A DNA stretch of 10,571 bases from an uncultured delta proteobacterium (lineage in GTDB: Bacteria > RBG-13-61-14 > DRUE01). The stretch covers positions 1 to 10,571 of the forward strand of contig CAIYYW010000040.1 of the NCBI GenBank assembly GCA_903930515.1, written 5' to 3'. Below, piece by piece: positions 5,583 to 10,571 of the stretch. The notes under the pieces were generated by a model. That model was given only the letters and a program-made list of their open reading frames with translations. It was not told where the DNA came from and searched no databases. The position numbers were made by a program, and so were the translations under genes. How positions within the stretch are numbered: position 1 is the stretch's first letter; the number at the start of each line of letters is the position of its first letter.

Positions 5583-6521
5583 CTAAGGGGTATTTTCCGG
5601 CGGGGTCTCCCGGGACTGGATCTGGAGGGAGCTTTCCAGATCATTGACTCCTCCGTGATTATCGCTGGCGCGGACCTTTAACTGGACTTCACCCGAGAAA
5701 TCCTTGGGCACGGTCCACCTGACCATTCCGGCCGATGCCTCGAGCCGGGCGCCGGGCGGCCCCTGGACCATCTGGTAGGATATGGGATCTCCGTCCGGAT
5801 CGGTGGCGCGGAACTGGAAGAAAAGGTTATTACCTTCGAGCCAGGTTCTTCCCTGTTCGTTGAACTCGGGGAAGCGGTTCAGGATTTTGACCGGGGGAGA
5901 GGACTGCCAGTTCAGCGGGTCGGTCGGGTCGGTGGTATTGGTGGATATTTCCGCGATCACCCGGTCCCCGACATTTAAGCCCGCTTCCGGCCCGCTCAGG
6001 GCGGACTGGTCCTGCTCTTCCAGAATTTTGCCGTTAACCTTCCAGCGGTAATTAAACCGGGAGGGGTCGCAATTCCCGCAATTCACTTTGGCCTCCAAGG
6101 TCTGGTCCAGGACCGGGTCGGCGGGGGAGATTTCCACGCCGTTGATACTGGGTTCTGACTCGGCGATCCGGGCTTTCTCCGAGCTGATCCACTCTGTTTC
6201 CTGGACGCCGTTACTGCCTCGGATTTCCACATAGACCTCGGCTCCCGGGATAAGCAGGTTTTTTTCCAGGAGATTGTCCTTGCCCTCCTTGACCATCTTC
6301 CCGTTGAGATACCAGCGGTAAGTAAAGTCGACCTTGGCGCCCTTGGGGGTGTTGAAATCCACCACCGCCTGAAGATCCATATAGGCCCGGGGATCGCCCG
6401 GGGACAGGCGGACCGCGTAAATCCGTACGAAACCGGTTTCGACCTGCTTGGGCTTGCCCTTGCATCCGAAAAGCAAGGCCGGAACCAAAAGCAATGGGAT
6501 AATCCGGAAGAACTTTTTCAT
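5583..6521 (-). CDS. Lipoprotein with tandem Ig-like repeats and a cadherin-like C-terminal domain
   Basis: Predicted envelope lipoprotein of 312 residues; I do not recognise a named family. The signal peptide ends in LLFGC with the lipidated Cys at 20. Two divergent repeats of about 85-90 residues follow (about 37-119 and 129-213). Each begins with an SPxDP segment, has a central YRWxxNGK (68-75 and 158-165) and ends in a W-x-S-S segment, suggesting an internal duplication of an Ig-like beta sandwich. The second repeat has a CGNC pair (148-151). A third domain (about 217-303) has ATDPDGDPISY and a closing VRASDNHGGV strand, the pattern of putative Ig/cadherin-like domains that can bind calcium. 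The start has AAGGAGG overlapping the stop of the upstream transporter gene, 10 bases away, so it belongs to the same operon. It may bind polysaccharide or other surface partners; this is a guess from fold only. Confidence 0.8.
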   Translation of the reverse strand: MKKFFRIIPLLLVPALLFGCKGKPKQVETGFVRIYAVRLSPGDPRAYMDLQAVVDFNTPKGAKVDFTYRWYLNGKMVKEGKDNLLEKNLLIPGAEVYVEIRGSNGVQETEWISSEKARIAESEPSINGVEISPADPVLDQTLEAKVNCGNCDPSRFNYRWKVNGKILEEQDQSALSGPEAGLNVGDRVIAEISTNTTDPTDPLNWQSSPPVKILNRFPEFNEQGRTWLEGNNLFFQFRATDPDGDPISYQMVQGPPGARLEASAGMVRWTVPKDFSGEVQLKVRASDNHGGVNDLESSLQIQSRETPPENTP

Positions 6522-6531
6522 CTCGTCCTCC

Positions 6532-7929
6532 TTACCTCTGGAAAGGATATTTTTTCCAGTAATAAAATGTGGCGGCCACCAGCACCAGACCGGCCGCGGG
6601 TCCGTTCAACAAAATTCCCCAGGGCCGGGCTCCGGTATTTCCGAAAATCTTCATCAGGAAGGGCGCGATCAGGAAAGAAAACGCCCAGGCCATTTTGGTG
6701 ATCAACCCCTCGGCGCCCATATACATGGATTCGCGGCGGAAGCCGGTGAGCTTTTCGTCATGGTCAATGACATCCGAGATCATGGGCCGCTGCAGGACCA
6801 GCACCGATGCCACCGGGGGCGCGACCAGGAAATATAGGATAAAGCCGAAGATTTTGGGATTCAGTCCCGGGATCAGTTTCACCAGCGGGAACAGGGAGCT
6901 GAAAATGCCGAACCAGATCATGGAGACCGCAAAGGTGTCTTTCTTTCCGAATTTGCCGGCGGCCCAGCCGGTGAGCGGGAAAAAGGCCGCGGCGACCAGG
7001 AGCAGGATCACCAGCAACAGTCCGGCGGTCCCTTCGCTCACTCCCATCACCGCTTTGCCGAAGAAAGGGGTAACAATAATCAGCATATTGGAACTCAGGA
7101 TGAAGGCGGCGATAATCACGATATAAGGAATAAACGGGGGATTCTTGAACACCTCCGCCACCGCCTGGACGATCCCGAACGGGACTTCTTTCTTGGCGTC
7201 GTGCGGGGTTTCCTTGATCCGGGCCGTCATAATATAATAGATCACCGCGGTGATGATCGCCCCGACCACGGCCATCACCTTATATCCGTCCACCGGAATC
7301 TTGGAAAGATTCACCGGATGCGCATTGAAATAATCAATGGCCTGCCCGGCCACGCCCACGGCGATGATCCTGGCGATCACCTCTCCATACCCCATCAGCT
7401 CGCTGACCTTGATCCGTTCCTTGATAAAGGGGGTGATCTCGGGCAAAAGCGACAGATAGGGATTGACCACCACCGGATACACAAACCCGAAGGCCATCAG
7501 GTAAAACCCGATCACAATGGTATTGGTCCAACTGATGCCCGGGGTGGGCGGGAACCAGACCAGCACCAAAAACAGGATCAGGAAGGGGGTGCCGAAAATG
7601 ATGAATGGACGGCGCCTGCCCCATCTGCTCCTGGTCCGGTCGCTCCACCAACCCACGGTCGGGTCGCCGATGGCGTTGCAGACATAGCGCAGGAAATTGA
7701 TCACCCCGGCCGCGAGCAGAGAAACATAACCGTTCCGGGATTCGGACGGCGACAGGAAATAAAGAATCCAGGTGTCAATCAAGGCGATGGTGAGCGCGGC
7801 CGGGAGGTTTCCGGATCCGTAAATAATTTTCTCCCCGGTGGAGAGCGCGTTTCCCTCCAGGCGGGATTCCTGTTCCGGGGTCAGATCCCCGGGCAATTTT
7901 GATTTACCGTGTCCTTCTCCCAATTCCAT
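6532..7929 (-). CDS. GPH-family (MelB-like, MFS_2) sugar:cation symporter
   Basis: Inner-membrane transporter of about 465 residues with roughly twelve hydrophobic segments. The glycoside-pentoside-hexuronide family signature is clear: DPTVGWWSDRTRSRWGRRRP (89-108) in the loop after the second helix, and in the C-terminal half ISDVIDHDEKLTGFRRESMY followed by a Gly and a Lys in the next helix. The substrate cannot be read from sequence; galT next door suggests a galactoside or related sugar. Of the MelB cation-site residues D55, N58 and D59, only the last appears kept (D89); the others align with N85 and G88. The start is uncertain. ATG at 7929 has AGGAG directly touching it, TTG at 7923 has the same AGGAG at a good 6-base distance, and TTG at 7938 lies against a T10 tract with no binding site. 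The choice affects only a hydrophilic N-terminus. Confidence 0.9.
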   Translation of the reverse strand: MELGEGHGKSKLPGDLTPEQESRLEGNALSTGEKIIYGSGNLPAALTIALIDTWILYFLSPSESRNGYVSLLAAGVINFLRYVCNAIGDPTVGWWSDRTRSRWGRRRPFIIFGTPFLILFLVLVWFPPTPGISWTNTIVIGFYLMAFGFVYPVVVNPYLSLLPEITPFIKERIKVSELMGYGEVIARIIAVGVAGQAIDYFNAHPVNLSKIPVDGYKVMAVVGAIITAVIYYIMTARIKETPHDAKKEVPFGIVQAVAEVFKNPPFIPYIVIIAAFILSSNMLIIVTPFFGKAVMGVSEGTAGLLLVILLLVAAAFFPLTGWAAGKFGKKDTFAVSMIWFGIFSSLFPLVKLIPGLNPKIFGFILYFLVAPPVASVLVLQRPMISDVIDHDEKLTGFRRESMYMGAEGLITKMAWAFSFLIAPFLMKIFGNTGARPWGILLNGPAAGLVLVAATFYYWKKYPFQR

Positions 7930-7949
7930 CTCCTGCAAAAAAAAAATTT

Positions 7950-8975
7950 TTATTGAAACTTGACCTCCCGCAATGCCGGCGCGGTCTGTTCAGGCAGTGC
8001 GGTATTGATGAAGATCCCGGACCCGATCTCAAACCCGGCCATCATCGTCAGCCGGGGGATGATCCGGAGATGCCAATGGAAATAATCCTCATCTTCCTCT
8101 TTCACCGGCGCGGTGTGGATCACGATATTATAGTCGGGATTTCCGAGCATGGTGAAGATTTTCCCGGTGATCCGCTTCAAGACCCTTCCCAGATCCTTGG
8201 CCGCGTCCAGGTCCAAGTTGCCGAAGCTGGCGGAATGAAACTTGGGCAGGACCCAGGTCTCAAACGGAGAGCGGGAGGCATACGGATGCATCACGAAAAA
8301 TTTAGCCCCGTCTTCCACCACCCGGACTCCGGCTTTTTGCTCGGCCTGGATCAGGTCGCAGTAAAGACACCCGCCGTTGTCGTCATAATACCTGGTGGCG
8401 ACCGCGGTGCGCCGGCGCAGGCTCTGCGGCACAATCGGCGTGGCCACGATCTGGCAGTGGGGATGGAGCAGCGAGGTTCCGGCCTGGTCGCCGTGATTTT
8501 TGAAAATAATCACCACCTTGACATTCGGCTCATTGCGCAAGGCCAGGTAGCGCTCCCGGAGCGCGATCACCACTTCCTCGGCCTGCTTGTCCGTAAAATA
8601 CGGGAAATAAAGATTATGCTTGGGGGTTTCAATCAAGACCTCGTGTCTGCCGATGCCGTCCATTTTTCGGAACAGGCCGTTCGCCACTTCCCGCTTGACC
8701 TCGCCCTCGCACTCGACCTGCGAGGGTTGGAGCGCCGCGAACCGGTTCGGGATCACCCGGATCCACCAGCCCGGGGAATTTGATGTTCCGCCCTCACGGT
8801 ATCCGAGCACTTCCGGAGGGGTCTGGGCCTCGTTGCCCGGGCAGAACGGGCATTTCGGCTCAAATTCGGGAGGAAGCGGCTTCAAGGGCTTGGTAAAATC
8901 GTGCGGCCGCTTGGCGCGCTCGGTCGCGATAATCACCCACTCGTTGGTGGTGATGTCCTGTCTGATCTCACTCAT
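7950..8975 (-). CDS. galT: Galactose-1-phosphate uridylyltransferase (GalT, HIT superfamily)
   Basis: Cytoplasmic Leloir-pathway enzyme that exchanges UMP between UDP-glucose and galactose 1-phosphate through a uridylyl-histidine intermediate. It has 341 residues, normal for the family. The active-site motif is HPHCQ (171-175), with H173 as the nucleophile by comparison with E. coli HPHGQ, and Q175 matching the conserved Gln. Likely zinc ligands are C42 and C45 (CPFC), H120 and H171. A second CxxC lies at 203-206 (CLYC), and the second HIT-like half has HWH (300-302) and GFEIGSGIFIN (314-324), typical of this type. The related ADP-glucose phosphorylase has a similar layout, so the exact nucleotide donor is likely but not certain. 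The ATG at 8975 is 4 bases after the sppA stop and uses GGAG inside the sppA end. Its neighbour is a sugar symporter, which fits uptake and activation of a galactose-type sugar. No galK or galE is visible. Confidence 0.9.
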   Translation of the reverse strand: MSEIRQDITTNEWVIIATERAKRPHDFTKPLKPLPPEFEPKCPFCPGNEAQTPPEVLGYREGGTSNSPGWWIRVIPNRFAALQPSQVECEGEVKREVANGLFRKMDGIGRHEVLIETPKHNLYFPYFTDKQAEEVVIALRERYLALRNEPNVKVVIIFKNHGDQAGTSLLHPHCQIVATPIVPQSLRRRTAVATRYYDDNGGCLYCDLIQAEQKAGVRVVEDGAKFFVMHPYASRSPFETWVLPKFHSASFGNLDLDAAKDLGRVLKRITGKIFTMLGNPDYNIVIHTAPVKEEDEDYFHWHLRIIPRLTMMAGFEIGSGIFINTALPEQTAPALREVKFQ

Positions 8976-8979
8976 TTTT

Positions 8980-10571
8980 TTACTCCAATTCTATCCTGTC
9001 CATTAAAGATAAAAATTCTCCCCGGTGATAGAGCCGGTTGAATTGAAGGACCATTTTCAAATCTTCTGCGTCCGGTCCGAACAATTGATTCACCATCTCC
9101 TCCCCGGCCTTTCCGAATAACAGCTTCCAGAAACTTACCGGCTTGCGCTTATAAATCAGGCTCACCCCTTTGGCGTTGAGCTTTGTTTTCACGATCTCCA
9201 CCGCCTTATCCATCCCGCCCAGCTCGTCAATCAGCCCGTTCTCCTTGGCCTGCGCCCCGGTCCAGACCCTGCCTCTTCCGATCTTGTTGATCTCGTCCTT
9301 GCTCTTCTTCCGGCCCTGGCTGACCCGGTCCAGGAACAATTGATATACGCCGTCAATCTGCTCGTTGGCCTTGGCCAGCTCCGCGTCGGTCCAGGGACGG
9401 CTGGTCTCGCCCATACCCGCGTAAGCCCCGCGGGAAATGCCGGCGGCGCCGACCTGGAGCCAGGATAGCAGGTCCTTCATCCCGATATGCGCTCCCACCA
9501 CGCCGATGCTTCCGGTCAAAGTGCCGGGCTCCGCGACAATAGCGTCCGCGCCACAGGCGATATAATATCCGCCCGACCCGGCCACATCGCTCATTGAGAC
9601 CACCAGGGGCTTCTTCTCGCGCACCTTCCGGGTAGCCCGCCAGATCAGGTCCGAGGCCAAAGCCGACCCTCCCCCGGAATCAATCCGGAAGATCACCGCC
9701 TTGATGCTATCGTCCTTGGCCGCCTCCTCCAATTCTTTCACGCTTTGCTCCGCGCTCATAACCGCACCCAGGAAAGAAGGCCCGCCCGGATCAAGATTGA
9801 CAATGTCCCCCACCCCGTAGATCACCGCGACCTTGGGACCAAGGTTGAAGCCCAGAGCCTGATCCGGCACGGTCAGGTATTCCCGCTCCTTGACCAATTC
9901 AATTCCCTTGTCCTCCCCTTTCAGGTCCCGCAAAATATCGTCCAGATATTTCACGCCGTCAATCAATCCGGTTTCTTTATATTTCTCCGGCAAAACCAAC
10001 GCCTGGTCAATAATTTTTACCAGGTCATCCTTTGACTTCTTCCGAGCCGAGCCGACCCCGGACAGATACTGATCCCACAGGCTGTTGATCAACGACTCGG
10101 CCATTTCCCGGTGCGCCGGGCTCATCTCCCGGTTGGCCAGCATATCGCCCGCGGTTTTGTATTCCTTGATCTTGATCACCTGTATGGAAAGCTTCAATTT
10201 CTGGAACAGGCCTCCCAGGAAATAATAAGAGCTGTCCAATCCGTTGATGGTCAGAAAACTGGAGGGCGCCGCATAAACCTTGGCGCAGGCGGTTGCGAGA
10301 TAGTAGCTCAGGTCGGAATCGCCCTCCATCTCCAAATAGCAGGTCGCGCTCTTGCCGCTCTTTTGGTATTCGCCGAGCGCGTCCCTTAGCTCCTGGACCT
10401 GGGCCATCCCCAGGGAATTATCCTGAATCTGGACCACCACCGCCTTGATCTTATTGTCCGCGCCGGCTTTTTTCAAGAGCATCAGCTTGTCCAAAAAGGT
10501 GATCGGAACCGGCTGAAACAATCCCCAGAAGGGGTTATAAGGAACCGCTTCCGGGATTTCTCCGCCGATCC
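8980..10571 (-). CDS. sppA: Signal peptide peptidase SppA, long form, 5' end outside the window
   Basis: Membrane-associated serine protease of family S49 that degrades cleaved signal peptides. At least 529 residues are present and the frame is open to the window edge; E. coli SppA has 618, so a short N-terminal part with the membrane anchor is missing. Two tandem S49 domains are visible. The catalytic Lys is in the first (EYKTAGD, codon 10158-10156) and the nucleophilic Ser in the second (DVAGSGGYYIACG, codon 9576-9574), the Lys/Ser dyad of the long form. The following AEPGTLTGSIGVVGAHIG segment is strongly conserved. Near the C-terminus GRVWTGAQAKENGLIDELGG is the typical closing motif. A TTG at 10521 is not the start, since the protein-like reading continues upstream (for example IPEAVPYNPFWGLF). 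It is the first visible gene of the operon with galT. Confidence 0.95.
   Translation of the reverse strand, partial: IGGEIPEAVPYNPFWGLFQPVPITFLDKLMLLKKAGADNKIKAVVVQIQDNSLGMAQVQELRDALGEYQKSGKSATCYLEMEGDSDLSYYLATACAKVYAAPSSFLTINGLDSSYYFLGGLFQKLKLSIQVIKIKEYKTAGDMLANREMSPAHREMAESLINSLWDQYLSGVGSARKKSKDDLVKIIDQALVLPEKYKETGLIDGVKYLDDILRDLKGEDKGIELVKEREYLTVPDQALGFNLGPKVAVIYGVGDIVNLDPGGPSFLGAVMSAEQSVKELEEAAKDDSIKAVIFRIDSGGGSALASDLIWRATRKVREKKPLVVSMSDVAGSGGYYIACGADAIVAEPGTLTGSIGVVGAHIGMKDLLSWLQVGAAGISRGAYAGMGETSRPWTDAELAKANEQIDGVYQLFLDRVSQGRKKSKDEINKIGRGRVWTGAQAKENGLIDELGGMDKAVEIVKTKLNAKGVSLIYKRKPVSFWKLLFGKAGEEMVNQLFGPDAEDLKMVLQFNRLYHRGEFLSLMDRIELE

Noticed and set aside
7937-7951. T10 tract after galT as a terminator
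   Set aside because: No stable GC-rich stem precedes it, and the transporter follows at once with its own ribosome binding site.
8461-8475. Cys in GalT HPHCQ as a disabling active-site change
   Set aside because: The nucleophilic His and the Gln are intact and this position is variable (Gly, Ser or Cys) in the family.
7201-8783. Two long open plus-strand frames opposite the transporter and galT
   Set aside because: Both are antisense to clearly conserved genes, are His/Gly/Asp-rich and match no family I recognise.
10519-10521. TTG as the start of sppA
   Set aside because: The frame continues upstream to the window edge with SppA-like sequence, so the true start lies outside.

Overview
All recognisable genes in this window lie on the minus strand, so the biological order runs from high to low coordinates. 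The coding DNA is GC-rich. The gene set is a lipoprotein PilP, a PilMNOPQ type IV pilus assembly cluster headed by a small XRE-type regulator, a long-form SppA and a compact COG1085-type GalT. This suggests a diderm bacterium, perhaps Desulfobacterota (Deltaproteobacteria) or a related phylum. That placement is from gene content and general resemblance only.

Region 1 (10571 to 5583) is a tightly packed unit: sppA (5' end outside the window), galT, a GPH/MelB-like sugar symporter, and a lipoprotein with Ig-like repeats. Intergenic gaps are 4 to about 20 bases and ribosome binding sites sit in or on the preceding stop codons, so these genes are probably co-transcribed. GalT and the transporter form a plausible sugar uptake and activation pair. 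SppA and the lipoprotein are envelope proteins whose link to sugar use is unclear.

Region 2 (5582 to 5253) is the only long non-coding stretch, about 330 bases. It holds a C-rich mRNA tail after the lipoprotein gene, a perfect 16-bp palindrome, an inverted repeat beside a possible plus-strand promoter, a strong sigma70-type minus-strand promoter (TTGACA, 16 bases, CATAAT) with an AT-rich upstream element, and three direct copies of AGCAAGGG just downstream of the predicted start of transcription.

Region 3 (5252 to 1) is the pilus cluster: a small helix-turn-helix protein, then pilM, pilN, pilO, pilP and pilQ. PilM (cytoplasmic actin-like), PilN and PilO (inner-membrane bitopic proteins), PilP (lipoprotein) and PilQ (outer-membrane secretin) together form the alignment complex that joins the inner-membrane motor to the secretin pore.

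The most striking feature is at the very left edge. PilQ reads normally through its AMIN and STN domains and into the first secretin N domain, then switches in frame at GKVDVD to an unmistakable thioredoxin C-terminal segment (KYGIRNIPTVLFIKNG) with different codon usage. This is most simply a chimeric join at a short shared sequence, either an assembly or amplification artefact or a recombination, and not a normal PilQ. No convincing undescribed system is present. The best biological leads are the regulator and operator region ahead of the pil genes and the repeat-bearing lipoprotein in the sugar operon.
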